From contig NZ_CP033580.1 in assembly GCF_003722315.1 (NCBI RefSeq), positions 991,001 through 1,055,000 of the forward strand: a stretch of 64,000 bases of DNA, read 5' to 3'. Positions 25,500 to 34,743 of this stretch are shown one piece after another (positions within the stretch are counted from its first letter, which is position 1; every line of letters starts with the position of its first letter). This DNA comes from Thermoanaerobacter ethanolicus JW 200 (GTDB lineage Bacteria > Bacillota > Thermoanaerobacteria > Thermoanaerobacterales > Thermoanaerobacteraceae). The position numbers and the translations under genes were made by a program. The notes under the pieces were generated by a model. That model was not told where the DNA came from, did not search any database, and saw only the letters and a program-made list of their open reading frames with translations.

Positions 25500-27863
25500 T
25501 TATTTATTTATAAGATTTTTAAACTGATAGTTTACTTCTTTGCCGTTTACCATTACAGAAATGAAGCCAAAGTCATTGTATATGTCATTTGTATTGCCTT
25601 CTACGTCTGTACCATAAGTTGTGATGTATCTTATTTCATCATTTAAAGTAGTGTAAAACTTGCTTTTGCTGTTATATATAATCCACACATTTTTACCTGT
25701 ATTTTTGTTAAATTCTTTTAGAGTTTCTTCAAATAAAGCAGCTTCTTTTACGTCTTTAAAACCATCACTTCCCCATACTGGTTTAGGAAGTATGACAAAA
25801 AGGTTATCTCCTTTTACGTTGCTGAGCTGTTCTTTAAACCAAGTCCATTGGTTTTTATCAGGACTTAAAAGACTTCCACTGCGATTGTTAAGTACAATAA
25901 ATGTTGAATTGTTATAATTATATACCTCATACTTCTCATTGGTGGTAATGTATTTAACCTTCAAATTATTTAAAACTTTTTCATCTACATCTCCTAAAAA
26001 TATAGCCAGTGGGTATTCTTTGTTTGCAATATCAGCCGCTTTTAAAGATATTTGCAACTTCAAAAGGGTATTGTATTTTGTATCACCAAATACCATAAAT
26101 TTAAAAGAATTAGAAGTATTTTTCACAGGCACTTCTTTGTTAGCTGGGTCTATTTGTGTAAACTCTGTAACTTTAGGAAGTACTGACGTGTCAAATTCTG
26201 AACCTTGCCCTACTTTAACGGGTAAAATGGCTTTTTCTCCCAGTATATTTGCGACAAGTGCACCACTCGCATCGAAATTAGAGGATATAAATACTCCCTT
26301 ACTATCTATATTGCCAATGTTGTTATAAACATCCCAAGTGATATCTTGCGGTTCTATTAAAGCTCTGTAGCCTTTTATGTTCTTTGCAGTGACTGTTATG
26401 GGTACTGCTTTGTTTTTATCAACGACTATATTAGCTGGATTAAATCGTATGTCTACAGGTTTGTCAAGTGAAGTTATCTTGATAGTCCCAATAGCATTTC
26501 CTACTCTTGCAGTTATAACACCTTCTCCTACGCTTGTTGGCATAAAAGCATTACCACTAAATACTCCAGTAATTCCCCTTACTGAAAACAAAACTTCTTC
26601 AGGATTAATTATGACAGGATTGTAATTTTCATCGTATCCTTTAACTGTAATTGTCCTGTGAAGTCCTTTAAACACGTTAGTATCTGATACTTCTAATTTT
26701 AAAGCGTATAGATTTCCCTTAGGAGCTGTGTTAAATATTCCTATTCCATTTGCTACTTTTCTTTCATAGCCTTCAGGAGCATAATTTGCAAGTTTAGCGT
26801 CAGTATCCCCTATTGGTCTTATTGCCATTTGTGTTGACCCGCCACCGTCTAAGTTTAAAGCATCATATGCACCTAAGGATATCATTAAATTTGCCATTTC
26901 TGTTTGTGTCATTCCACGGCTTGAAGTACCGTCAACAGTGGCGATGATCAAATATTTTTTGTCCTGAGTATAGCCTATTGCTGTTCGTGCTGTGTAGCCT
27001 TTTATTTCATGAGTGAAAGGCGCAATTTTTCCGTCTTTTACAAGGATTGTGCCGCCACTTACAGCCATTTTGAGATTTTGAAAGGGAGGATTTGTATTTA
27101 TGTCTTTTTGTATTATATCTCCTGGCTTTAAAGTGAGTAAATTTTCACCTACATAACCTGCACCAGCCAACACATATCCGCCTTGTGGTATTTCGACAGA
27201 AGGCTGTCCTTGACGCACTTCTAATACTCTGTCATTTTCATCTACAACGACTTCTACCAATTGAGGTACATTTTCATTTGCTCCCGGAGATGTTGTAAAC
27301 CAATCCCTTGTGTACATTACTAAATACTCAAAAGTATTGCTTATTTTATTTGTTGCGGCAAGAGGAAGTTTCGTGCCGTTTGGAAGAGTAACGGACATAC
27401 TTTTTGACCAATATTCTATAGAGGGAACTCCATTTGCGTCAATGGAGAAAGTGGCCAGTTTACTCTCATTTGAAGGGTCTGTTATTAACTTTCCATCTTT
27501 TACTGTTGCTCCTATTACGAATCCTGTTTTTGTATCGAAGAAATCGCCGTTCACAGCAGCCACAGCACCATAAGAATTTGCCATTTCACGCACTGGCATT
27601 CTATCTTTTATGCCAGTAGGATTGAAAATTACTGATACATCAGTATATTTATCAGTTAAGTCCACTTTTAACACGTTAATGTTTATCCATCCTTCAGTCG
27701 TAAAATAGGTTATATTTTTATGTACTACTCCTTTACTTAAATTTTGTGCAAATTCTTTTGCCTCAAGGATTGTATATGTATCGGCCTTTACATTTTGCAT
27801 TGGAAAAGCTAAAAATAGTAGAAGAGAGCTGATGCATAAAGATAAGATTTTTTTAATTCTCAA
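25500..27863 (-). CDS. Secreted phosphodiester glycosidase (NAGPA-domain) protein with C-terminal phosphoesterase-like domain
   Basis: 787 residues with a Sec signal peptide (cleavage near VKADTYT). An NAGPA domain lies at about 80-370 (AAVNGDFFDTKTGFVIG, AVSGGTILVKDG, ARTAIGYTQDKKYLIIATVDG, YDALNLDGGGSTQMAIRP). Ig/BIG-like beta domains lie at about 385-550. The C-terminal part at about 580-787 resembles a calcineurin-type phosphoesterase (FMVFGDTKYN, LAIFLGDVDEKVLNN, FIVLNNRSG) but lacks the usual GNHD/H motifs. It may act on cell-surface glycopolymers, but the substrate is not predictable. Confidence 0.88.
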   Translation of the reverse strand: MRIKKILSLCISSLLLFLAFPMQNVKADTYTILEAKEFAQNLSKGVVHKNITYFTTEGWININVLKVDLTDKYTDVSVIFNPTGIKDRMPVREMANSYGAVAAVNGDFFDTKTGFVIGATVKDGKLITDPSNESKLATFSIDANGVPSIEYWSKSMSVTLPNGTKLPLAATNKISNTFEYLVMYTRDWFTTSPGANENVPQLVEVVVDENDRVLEVRQGQPSVEIPQGGYVLAGAGYVGENLLTLKPGDIIQKDINTNPPFQNLKMAVSGGTILVKDGKIAPFTHEIKGYTARTAIGYTQDKKYLIIATVDGTSSRGMTQTEMANLMISLGAYDALNLDGGGSTQMAIRPIGDTDAKLANYAPEGYERKVANGIGIFNTAPKGNLYALKLEVSDTNVFKGLHRTITVKGYDENYNPVIINPEEVLFSVRGITGVFSGNAFMPTSVGEGVITARVGNAIGTIKITSLDKPVDIRFNPANIVVDKNKAVPITVTAKNIKGYRALIEPQDITWDVYNNIGNIDSKGVFISSNFDASGALVANILGEKAILPVKVGQGSEFDTSVLPKVTEFTQIDPANKEVPVKNTSNSFKFMVFGDTKYNTLLKLQISLKAADIANKEYPLAIFLGDVDEKVLNNLKVKYITTNEKYEVYNYNNSTFIVLNNRSGSLLSPDKNQWTWFKEQLSNVKGDNLFVILPKPVWGSDGFKDVKEAALFEETLKEFNKNTGKNVWIIYNSKSKFYTTLNDEIRYITTYGTDVEGNTNDIYNDFGFISVMVNGKEVNYQFKNLINK

Positions 27864-28055
27864 TTATATCCCTCCAGTTGGTTTTTATTGTGTTTTTACA
27901 GGTTAATTGTACCATTGCATTATTACAGGTGTATTACAAAAACATAAATATTTGGTTAATATATTATTATTTGCTGAGTAGATAAAGTTAAAACATTAAG
28001 CTTATCCTAAGGATAGAGTTAGTTTGAAGAAAAAATTCAAAAAATTCTTTGCTTC

Positions 28056-28081
28056 TATTTTAAATCAATTGATTTAAAATA
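28056..28081. repeat. Perfect 26-bp palindrome
   Basis: The left half (28056-28068) reads TATTTTAAATCAA and the right half is its exact reverse complement. No T-run follows and no gene ends nearby, so it is not an obvious terminator. Confidence 0.7.
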
Positions 28082-28156
28082 TGACGTATTCTTAAAAAAT
28101 TTAAAGATTACAAGCGATAAATCAATAAAACGGCCATTTTTAAGCTTCTATGCCTA

Positions 28157-28185
28157 TTGTGAAATTTCATTTTTTCTATTATAAT
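28157..28185 (+). promoter_or_regulatory. Sigma-A promoter of the tRNA operon
   Basis: TTGTGA (28157-28162), a 17-bp spacer and TATAAT (28180-28185), 19 nt before tRNA-Pro. Confidence 0.7.
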
Positions 28186-28203
28186 TTATTTCGTCACTGA
28201 TGT

Positions 28204-28279
28204 CGGGATGTGGCGCAGTTGGTAGCGCACGTGCTTTGGGAGCATGGGGTCGGGGGTTCAAGTCCCTCCATCCCGACCA
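28204..28279 (+). tRNA. tRNA-Pro (anticodon TGG), CCA encoded
   Basis: Acceptor stem CGGGATG/CATCCCG, D-arm GCGCAGTTGGTAGCGC, anticodon loop CTTTGGGAG with TGG, T-arm GGGGGTTCAAGTCCCTC, and ACCA at the 3' end. 76 nt. Confidence 0.97.
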
Positions 28280-28283
28280 TTGT

Positions 28284-28359
28284 GGTCGTATAGCTCAGCT
28301 GGGAGAGCACCTGCCTTACAAGCAGGGGGTCATAGGTTCGAGTCCTATTGCGACCACCA
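28284..28359 (+). tRNA. tRNA-Val (anticodon TAC), CCA encoded
   Basis: Acceptor GGTCGTA/TGCGACC, D-arm GCTCAGCTGGGAGAGC, anticodon loop with TAC in CTGCCTTACAAGCAG, T-arm ATAGGTTCGAGTCCTAT, and ACCA end. It follows tRNA-Pro by 4 nt. Confidence 0.97.
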
Positions 28360-28374
28360 TTTTCAAAAATTAAA

Positions 28375-30020
28375 TAGGGATGTGCAAAATTAATTAAAAT
28401 AATCACGAACAAAAACCAAAATATGTATGACATACAATATATAGTAATCAACACTGACAATCAAACATAAAGGAAGTGGTAAGGGAAAAGAAAAGACAAA
28501 AAGAGGAGCTAAAAAAGGGCATAAATATCCTGTAGAAGTCAAATGTTAAAAAATGGCATGAAATAGATTCAATAAAAATTAGGCCGATTGCATCAAAGCA
28601 ACAAGAGATCTAAACTCATCATATTTGCCCAATTTAATAGCTACAATAGCGACAGTAAGCAAAGTAATATGGCCAAAAGTATTAAGGTTGCTCACAGAAT
28701 TAATATTTCTAACATAAGCCTTTTCAAAATCCAGAGCTTTAAAGCGGGAATTATATCTTTCTGATTCAATTCTCAATTTGTAGACGGCCTTAAAATATAG
28801 GGAGTCTCTATTAATAGAGGACCTATAATCAGAAGATATAATAGCATACTTAGTACAGCCTCTATGCTTTTTGCCATTAAAATATTTAGGATGATTTATA
28901 GGGCAGGCAGAATCATCCTTAGAATTACAGAACTTGCAAACAAATTTTTGCTTAATAAAACCATCAAAATATTGCTTGCCATCTTTAAGCATTTTAATAC
29001 CCGCTTCACAGACCATATAACCATCATCAGTCAGAGGGGGATTTTTAGAATTACGCTTGTTAAGAGGAATAAAGCAATGACCGTGGAGAATATTTCTAAC
29101 ATAATTATAAAGTTTCTTAACATCATAGCCTTTATCAGCAATAAAATTAACATACTTAAGGTTAAACCACTTATTAGTCTTCTCAAGCAAAGATAAAGCG
29201 GCTTCAAAATCAGGGGCATCAGCGGGGGTAGTAGTTTCAGCGATGGGTAAACCAGAGATAGCATCAACAATAATGTGATTTTTATAGCCCCAATAAAACT
29301 TATAGCGTTTATTAGAAGAATCGTTAGAAGCAGAATAAACGCCTAATTTACAATCCTTATCTGACTTAGGCTGATTATCTTTAGAGAATTTATTTTTAGA
29401 AAAAGACTTAGGGTTATTTAACTTAGTGTTAGCTTTAATAGGGGTAGAATCCATGGAAATAAACTCACCGGAGATAATACCCATATTTTTGAGGATATTG
29501 ACCTGATTTTGAAAAATAGAGGTCAAATAATCATGAGAGAAGTCATTAATAAAACGGCGAAAAGTCCAATAAGAAGGAAGAGGTTTAGAAATGTCGAAGC
29601 CACAAAGATGAGCAATGATAAGATTATTGCGGAGATAATCTAAAAGGTCAGAAATTGTGCCGAATCTTTCAGCTTTCATGACAATAAAAGCTCTAAAAAG
29701 TGCATGATGAGAATAACCCTTACGGCCAGGATTAGAGGAAGGGAATTCAGGTATTGAAGACAGGTCAAGATTTTCAAACATAGAAGAATAGAAATCAATT
29801 TTAGACTGAGAGGTAAAGAGTTCAGGTATATTTAAAAGCAATTGAAGCTGGTACATGTAGGATTTCCTCCTTCTTAAAAAATTTTTTATAGTGTATATAT
29901 AATAATTCGACAAATGGGAGGGGAAATCCTACATAAAAGATAAAAAATTCAAGAGTGATAGGAAAAAAGTATGTCTGTAGAATGGCTTAAATTAAGGCTT
30001 CTGAATTTTGCACAAGTCTA
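28375..30020. mobile_element. IS1182/IS5-like insertion sequence inside the tRNA cluster
   Basis: The element carries one transposase gene on minus. Ends read TAGGGATGTGCAAAATT (left) and, reverse-complemented, TAGACTTGTGCAAAATT (right), sharing TGTGCAAAATT. It is flanked by direct copies of AAAATTAAA (28366-28374 and 30021-30029), extendable to a 12-bp repeat AAAAATTAAATA at 28365 and 30020. About 1.65 kb. It separates tRNA-Val from tRNA-Tyr. Confidence 0.85.
28579..29856 (-). CDS. DDE transposase, IS1182/IS5-like
   Basis: 425 residues from the ATG at 29856, which has GGAGG upstream. An N-terminal DUF772-like segment (NPGRKGYSHHALFRAFIVMKAERF) is followed by the catalytic Asp in EFISMDSTPIKANT, the second Asp in NFIADKGYDVKKLY, a cysteine-rich insert (FVCKFCNSKDDSACPINHP ... 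RGCTKY) that may bind zinc, and the C-terminal Glu in RIESERYNSRFKALDFEKAYVRN. It looks intact. The strand is opposite to the tRNA operon. Confidence 0.9.
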   Translation of the reverse strand: MYQLQLLLNIPELFTSQSKIDFYSSMFENLDLSSIPEFPSSNPGRKGYSHHALFRAFIVMKAERFGTISDLLDYLRNNLIIAHLCGFDISKPLPSYWTFRRFINDFSHDYLTSIFQNQVNILKNMGIISGEFISMDSTPIKANTKLNNPKSFSKNKFSKDNQPKSDKDCKLGVYSASNDSSNKRYKFYWGYKNHIIVDAISGLPIAETTTPADAPDFEAALSLLEKTNKWFNLKYVNFIADKGYDVKKLYNYVRNILHGHCFIPLNKRNSKNPPLTDDGYMVCEAGIKMLKDGKQYFDGFIKQKFVCKFCNSKDDSACPINHPKYFNGKKHRGCTKYAIISSDYRSSINRDSLYFKAVYKLRIESERYNSRFKALDFEKAYVRNINSVSNLNTFGHITLLTVAIVAIKLGKYDEFRSLVALMQSA

Positions 30021-30035
30021 AAAATTAAATATTGT

Positions 30036-30121
30036 GGAGGGATACCCAAGTGGCCAAAGGGGGCAGACTGTAAATCTGTTGGCTGTCGCCTTCGATGGTT
30101 CGAATCCATCTCCCTCCACCA
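30036..30121 (+). tRNA. tRNA-Tyr (anticodon GTA), CCA encoded
   Basis: 86 nt with a long class II variable arm. Acceptor GGAGGGA/TCCCTCC, anticodon GTA in CAGACTGTAAATCTG, T-arm GATGGTTCGAATCCATC, and ACCA end. It was probably the third gene of the Pro-Val-Tyr operon before the IS inserted upstream. Confidence 0.97.
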
Positions 30122-30124
30122 TTG

Positions 30125-30150
30125 AAAAAAAGACCGTGAGGTCTTTTTTT
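30125..30150 (+). terminator. Terminator of the tRNA operon
   Basis: AAAAAAAGACC, GTGA tetraloop, GGTCTTTTTTT, immediately after tRNA-Tyr. Confidence 0.9.
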
Positions 30151-30170
30151 ATTTTTCTCCTTCAAATATC

Positions 30171-30198
30171 TTGACATGGTAAAAAAGTGTAGTATAAT
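30171..30198 (+). promoter_or_regulatory. Sigma-A promoter of rubrerythrin
   Basis: TTGACA (30171-30176), a 16-bp spacer and TATAAT (30193-30198). Confidence 0.8.
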
Positions 30199-30258
30199 AT
30201 TATTTGAAAGAGAAAATAATTATTTATTAATAAAAATTTGATTAAGGAGGAATCTTTT

Positions 30259-30762
30259 ATGAGAGAAATGACGAGACACAATCTTAGTGAAGCCTATGCA
30301 GGAGAGAGCCAAGCTCACATGAGATATCAAATTTTTGCTGATGTAGCTGAAAAAGAAGGCAAACCTAATATTGCAAGACTTTTCAGGGCTATTTCCTATG
30401 CTGAATTGGTACATGCCACAAATCATTATAAAACTCTTGGAGAAGTTGGAAATACAGTAGAAAATCTTGAAAAAGCTATAGAAGGGGAAACCTTTGAAGT
30501 AGAAGAGATGTATCCTGCTTATAATGCTGTTGCAGAACTTCAAGAGGAATCTGGAGCTAAAAAAAGCATACATTATGCTATTGAGGCTGAAAAAATACAT
30601 GCAAAATTGTACACTGAAGCAAAAGAAGCAGCATTAAAAGGAGAAGATATAAAGATATCAAAAGTTTACATATGTCCTGTTTGCGGATATACCTCTGTTG
30701 ATGTATTGCCAGAAAAATGTCCTGTATGTGGAGTTCCTGGAGAAAAATTTGTAGCATTTTAA
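30259..30762 (+). CDS. rbr: Rubrerythrin
   Basis: Cytosolic peroxide reductase of anaerobes, 167 residues. The ferritin-like diiron domain has ligands in AYAGESQAHMRY, AISYAELVHATNH, EVEEMYPAYNAVAELQEES and YAIEAEKIHAKLY. The C-terminal rubredoxin-like Fe(Cys)4 site is VYICPVCGYTSVD ... EKCPVCGVP. The ATG at 30259 has AAGGAGG 8 nt upstream. The track of in-frame TTG codons further up has no ribosome site. Monocistronic. Confidence 0.97.
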   Translation: MREMTRHNLSEAYAGESQAHMRYQIFADVAEKEGKPNIARLFRAISYAELVHATNHYKTLGEVGNTVENLEKAIEGETFEVEEMYPAYNAVAELQEESGAKKSIHYAIEAEKIHAKLYTEAKEAALKGEDIKISKVYICPVCGYTSVDVLPEKCPVCGVPGEKFVAF

Positions 30763-30780
30763 ATATAATTTTTTAAAGAA

Positions 30781-30808
30781 AAGAGCATGTTTTGGCATGC
30801 TCTTTTTT
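30781..30808 (+). terminator. Terminator after rubrerythrin
   Basis: AAGAGCATG, 6-nt loop, CATGCTCTTTTTT. Confidence 0.9.
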
Positions 30809-30821
30809 GATGCAAAAATAT

Positions 30822-30850
30822 TTGACATAGTAGATAAAGTGTGCTATAGT
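30822..30850 (+). promoter_or_regulatory. Sigma-A promoter of metK
   Basis: TTGACA (30822-30827), a 17-bp spacer and TATAGT (30845-30850). Confidence 0.8.
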
Positions 30851-30870
30851 AAACATCAGAAAATTTAATA

Positions 30871-31020
30871 ACATGCTCTTATCAAGAGAGGTGGAGGGAA
30901 AGAGCCCGATGAAACCCAGCAACCTGTCCTATAGGACAAGGTGCTAATTCTCTCAGAAGCATGCTTCTGAAAGATGAGGGTATGGGCCTCTTCTTTTGGA
31001 AGGGGTTTTATTTTGTTTTT
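30871..31020 (+). ncRNA. SAM-I (S-box) riboswitch with terminator
   Basis: Canonical core: CTTATCAAGAGAGGTGGAGG, GCCCGATGAAACCCAGCAAC, AAGGTGCTAATTC and AAGATGAGGG (aptamer about 30875-30981). It is followed by a terminator hairpin CCTCTTC/GAAGGGG (30987-31006) and a T-rich tail. It should turn off metK transcription when SAM is abundant. Confidence 0.95.
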
Positions 31021-31038
31021 AAGGAGGAATAGAAAAAA

Positions 31039-32226
31039 ATGCGTAGACTGTTTACATCTGAATCAGTCACAGAGGGGCATCCTGATAAAATTTGTGATCA
31101 GATTTCTGACGCAATATTAGATGAAATTTTGAAAAAAGATCCCTATGCCAGAGTTGCTTGTGAGACTGCTGTAACTACCGGTTTGGTTTTAGTAATGGGA
31201 GAAATTACTACTCAGTGCTATGTAGATATTCCAAAAGTTGTAAGGAAAGTAGTAGAAGAGATTGGCTATACTAGAGCAAAATTCGGTTTTGATGCTGATA
31301 CTTGTGCGGTTATCACTTCTATTGATGAGCAATCACCGGATATTGCCCTCGGTGTGGACAAGGCATTAGAAGCTAAAAGAGGAGAACTTTCAGATTCGGA
31401 AATTGAGGCTATTGGCGCTGGAGACCAGGGTTTAATGTTTGGTTTTGCTTGCGATGAAACAGAAGAATTAATGCCTATGCCTATAATGCTAGCTCACAAG
31501 CTTGCAAGAAGACTTGCGGAAGTTAGAAAGAACGGGACATTAAGCTATTTAAGACCAGATGGTAAAACACAAGTAACAGTAGAGTATGAAGATGATAAGC
31601 CTGTGAGGGTAGATTCTGTTGTAGTATCAGCTCAACATGCACCTGAGATTGACCATGATACTATTGAAAGAGATATTATTGAACATGTAATAAAACCCAT
31701 AATTCCCGAAAATATGATAGATGATAAGACTAAAATTTTTGTAAATCCCACAGGAAGGTTTGTAATTGGTGGACCTCAAGGTGATAGCGGACTTACAGGA
31801 AGAAAAATTATTGTAGACACATATGGCGGATATGCAAGGCACGGGGGCGGGGCTTTTTCAGGCAAAGACCCTACAAAAGTTGATAGATCCGCAAGTTATG
31901 CTGCAAGGTATGTAGCAAAGAATATTGTGGCAGCAGGACTTGCTAAGAAGTGTGAAGTGCAATTGGCTTATGCGATAGGTGTTGCTACCCCTCTTGAAAT
32001 AGGTATTGATACTTTTGGCACAGGTAAAATATCAGATGAAAAGATTTCGGAAATTGTAAAACAAGTTTTTGATTTAAGACCTGCAGCTATAATTAGGGAT
32101 TTAGATTTGAGAAGACCTATTTATAGACAAGTTGCAGCTTATGGCCACTTTGGAAGACACGACTTAGACCTCCCATGGGAGAAAACAGACAAAGTAGATA
32201 TATTAAAAAAGTTGGCAGGAATATAA
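31039..32226 (+). CDS. metK: S-adenosylmethionine synthetase
   Basis: 395 residues. ATP plus methionine gives SAM, in the cytosol. Motifs: [39 protein letters not shown], the P-loop-like [41 protein letters not shown], and AYGHFGR near the C-terminus. AAGGAGG precedes the ATG. Expression is controlled by the SAM-I riboswitch directly upstream. Confidence 0.98.
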
Positions 32227-32232
32227 ATTTGA

Positions 32233-32268
32233 AAGCCCGGGTAAACCCGGGCTTCTGGCATTTTTTAT
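32233..32268 (+). terminator. Terminator after metK
   Basis: AAGCCCGGG, TAAA loop, CCCGGGCTT, then a short spacer and TTTTTT. Confidence 0.8.
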
Positions 32269-32425
32269 ATATCTTTTTTAAATGCCATAGAATTTATGTT
32301 TTGTAAACGCTTCGCTACCTTAATTATACCACAAAAATTGAAAAAAAGAAATGAATTGGCTTTAATTTGCTTTAAATATAAGGTAAAATTAAATAAAGAA
32401 AAGAATTAAAACAGGAGAATCGGCT

Positions 32426-34633
32426 ATGATTGACATAGAAGGTGTAGTTGAAGAAATAATTTTTAGAAATGAACAAAATGGTTATACAGTTTTAGAATTA
32501 AGTACCCAAGGTTTAGCAGTTACTGCTGTAGGTTATATGCCTTATGTAAACATTGGGGAAAGAATTAAAATTGAAGGTGAATGGGTAGAACATCCTGATT
32601 ACGGAGAGCAAATTAGGGTTTTAAATTATGAAACCTTGGCTCCCACCACCTTAGAAGGAATAGAAAAGTTTTTATCTTCTGGCTTAATTCCTGGAATAGG
32701 TCCTGTTACAGCAAGAAAAATTGTAAAAAAGTTTGGCGTTGATTCTTTGAATATAATTGAAACTGCACCAGAAAGATTAAAAGAAATAAAAGGTCTAAGC
32801 GATGAGAAGATAAAAAGAATTTGTGAAGCTTATGAAATGCAAAAGGGCATAAAAGAAGTGATGGTGTTTTTGCAGGGGTACGGCATTTCTACTGCAATGG
32901 CTATAAAGATTTATAAAGAATACGGAAACAACGCGATTGAAATTATTAAGCAAAACCCTTACAGATTGGCTGACGATATATTTGGAATAGGATTTAAAAC
33001 TGCAGACAAAATAGCAGAGAACCTAGGAGTTGACCCTCATTCTCTATATCGCATATCTTCTGGTACTCGATATGTTTTGATGCAGTATGCGGCAAATGGT
33101 CACACCTATGTGCCGAAAGAATTGTTAAAAAAAGAAGCAGCAAGTTTGTTAGAAGTAAGCGAAGAAGAAGTAGAAGATTCTTTTGTGCTTTTAGTACAAA
33201 ATGAAAAAATACATATTGAAACTTTTGAAGATAATACTGTAGGAATCTACTATATACCTTATTATATAGCTGAATTACACACAGCAGAGAGATTGTTTAA
33301 CATGACACTAATGGAAAATGAAGATTTAGGTTTAGATGTCCAAAAAGAAATTAGAAATTTTGAAAAAGAAACAGGTATTTTGTTGGCAGAAAATCAAAAA
33401 TTGGCTGTAGAAGAAGCTGTTAAAAATTCTGTTGTTGTCATAACGGGAGGTCCAGGCACAGGAAAGACTACGATAATAAATTGTATAATACGTATTTTTG
33501 AAAAAGCTGGTAAAAAAGTGGCTCTTGCAGCCCCAACAGGAAGAGCCGCAAAAAGGATAACAGAAGCTACTGGAAAAGAGGCAAAAACTATTCATAGGCT
33601 TTTAGAGTATACTTATTCGGAGGAAGAAGGGAAGGGATTTAACAAAAATGAAAAAGACCCATTAAAATACGACGTTATAATAGTTGACGAAGCTTCAATG
33701 GTAGATATATTGCTTATGAATGCTCTATTAAAAGCTATACCTATAGGAGCAAAGCTGATTTTAGTAGGGGATGCTGACCAACTTCCATCTGTTGGAGCGG
33801 GAAATGTCCTAAGAGATATAATAGACAGTGGCATAGTAAAAGTGATACGGTTAAAAGAAATTTTTAGACAGCAAAAGCAAAGCTTGATAGTGGTAAATGC
33901 TCACAAGATAAATAATGGAGAATATCCCACCTATAACGATAAAAATAGTGATTTCTTTTTTATAAATGCCAACACACAAGAGGATATATTAAAAACCATA
34001 TTGGAACTTGTGACAAACAGACTTCCTAAAGCTTATGGATTTCATCCTATTAATGATATTCAAGTACTCACCCCTATGAGAAAGGGGATAATTGGTGTTC
34101 ACAATTTAAATTTAGAACTGCAAAAAACATTAAATCCCCACGACAAAACTAAAGCCGAAAAAATAATGAAGGAGTTTGTCTTCAGGGTAGGGGATAAAGT
34201 GATGCAAATAAAAAATAATTACAAGATAAAATGGAAAAAAGGCGAGGAAGAAGGAGAAGGAGTGTTTAATGGAGATATAGGAATAATCCAATCAATAGAC
34301 GAAGAATTACAGGAATTGACTGTATATTTTGACGATGAAAAATTTGTCACTTATGACTTTTCTGATTTGGATGAACTAAATTTGTCTTATGCTATAACAG
34401 TGCACAAAAGCCAAGGCAGTGAATTTCCTGTTGTCATAATGCCAATTACTTATGGGCCTCCTATGCTACTTACAAGAAACCTTTTGTACACTGCCGTTAC
34501 AAGGGCAAAGAAATTGGTTATTTTGGTGGGTCAAGAGAAATATTTGAAATTTATGATTGACAACAATAGAATCTCAAAAAGATATTCAGGGCTTCTTTCA
34601 AGGCTTAAAAAAGCACTTTTGTATGTAAATTAA
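32426..34633 (+). CDS. recD2: RecD2-type ATP-dependent 5'-3' DNA helicase
   Basis: 735 residues, standard for RecD2 (RecD-like without RecBC). The N-terminal OB and helix-hairpin-helix region has GIEKFLSSGLIPGIGPVTARKIVKKFG. SF1B helicase motifs follow: Walker A ITGGPGTGKTTIINC, LAAPTGRAAKRITE, Walker B VIIVDEASMVD, GDADQLPSVGAGNVL, IFRQ, and the C-terminal SYAITVHKSQGSEFPVV and LYTAVTRAKK. Involved in DNA repair and replication stress. It is separated from comF by a sigma-D promoter region. Confidence 0.95.
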   Translation: MIDIEGVVEEIIFRNEQNGYTVLELSTQGLAVTAVGYMPYVNIGERIKIEGEWVEHPDYGEQIRVLNYETLAPTTLEGIEKFLSSGLIPGIGPVTARKIVKKFGVDSLNIIETAPERLKEIKGLSDEKIKRICEAYEMQKGIKEVMVFLQGYGISTAMAIKIYKEYGNNAIEIIKQNPYRLADDIFGIGFKTADKIAENLGVDPHSLYRISSGTRYVLMQYAANGHTYVPKELLKKEAASLLEVSEEEVEDSFVLLVQNEKIHIETFEDNTVGIYYIPYYIAELHTAERLFNMTLMENEDLGLDVQKEIRNFEKETGILLAENQKLAVEEAVKNSVVVITGGPGTGKTTIINCIIRIFEKAGKKVALAAPTGRAAKRITEATGKEAKTIHRLLEYTYSEEEGKGFNKNEKDPLKYDVIIVDEASMVDILLMNALLKAIPIGAKLILVGDADQLPSVGAGNVLRDIIDSGIVKVIRLKEIFRQQKQSLIVVNAHKINNGEYPTYNDKNSDFFFINANTQEDILKTILELVTNRLPKAYGFHPINDIQVLTPMRKGIIGVHNLNLELQKTLNPHDKTKAEKIMKEFVFRVGDKVMQIKNNYKIKWKKGEEEGEGVFNGDIGIIQSIDEELQELTVYFDDEKFVTYDFSDLDELNLSYAITVHKSQGSEFPVVIMPITYGPPMLLTRNLLYTAVTRAKKLVILVGQEKYLKFMIDNNRISKRYSGLLSRLKKALLYVN

Positions 34634-34681
34634 ATTTTGCATTAAATAAAAGGGAATTTAGTGTAAAATGATAATTTTCAA

Positions 34682-34708
34682 TTAATTTTAACAGAAGAGT
34701 GCCGATAT
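34682..34708 (+). promoter_or_regulatory. Sigma-D (flagellar) promoter before the comF-like gene
   Basis: TTAA (34682-34685), 15 bp, then a perfect GCCGATAT (34701-34708). It probably starts the comF-yvyF-flgM unit. Confidence 0.7.
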
Positions 34709-34743
34709 AGATTATAAGAAAAAATATTGTAAGGGGTAAAAAG

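Larger units (their letters stand above)
27864..28203. other. Intergenic region before the tRNA operon
   Basis: 340 bp, very AT-rich. It contains the promoter of the minus-strand NAGPA gene (not precisely placed), a perfect 26-bp palindrome at 28056-28081 and the tRNA promoter at 28157-28185. No open reading frame with a ribosome site was found. Confidence 0.6.

Noticed and set aside
28194-28460. 88-codon minus-strand frame containing RTRTYDPLLVRQVLSQLSY and MEGLEPPTPCSQS
   Set aside because: It is the antisense translation of the two tRNA genes, a well-known spurious protein pattern.
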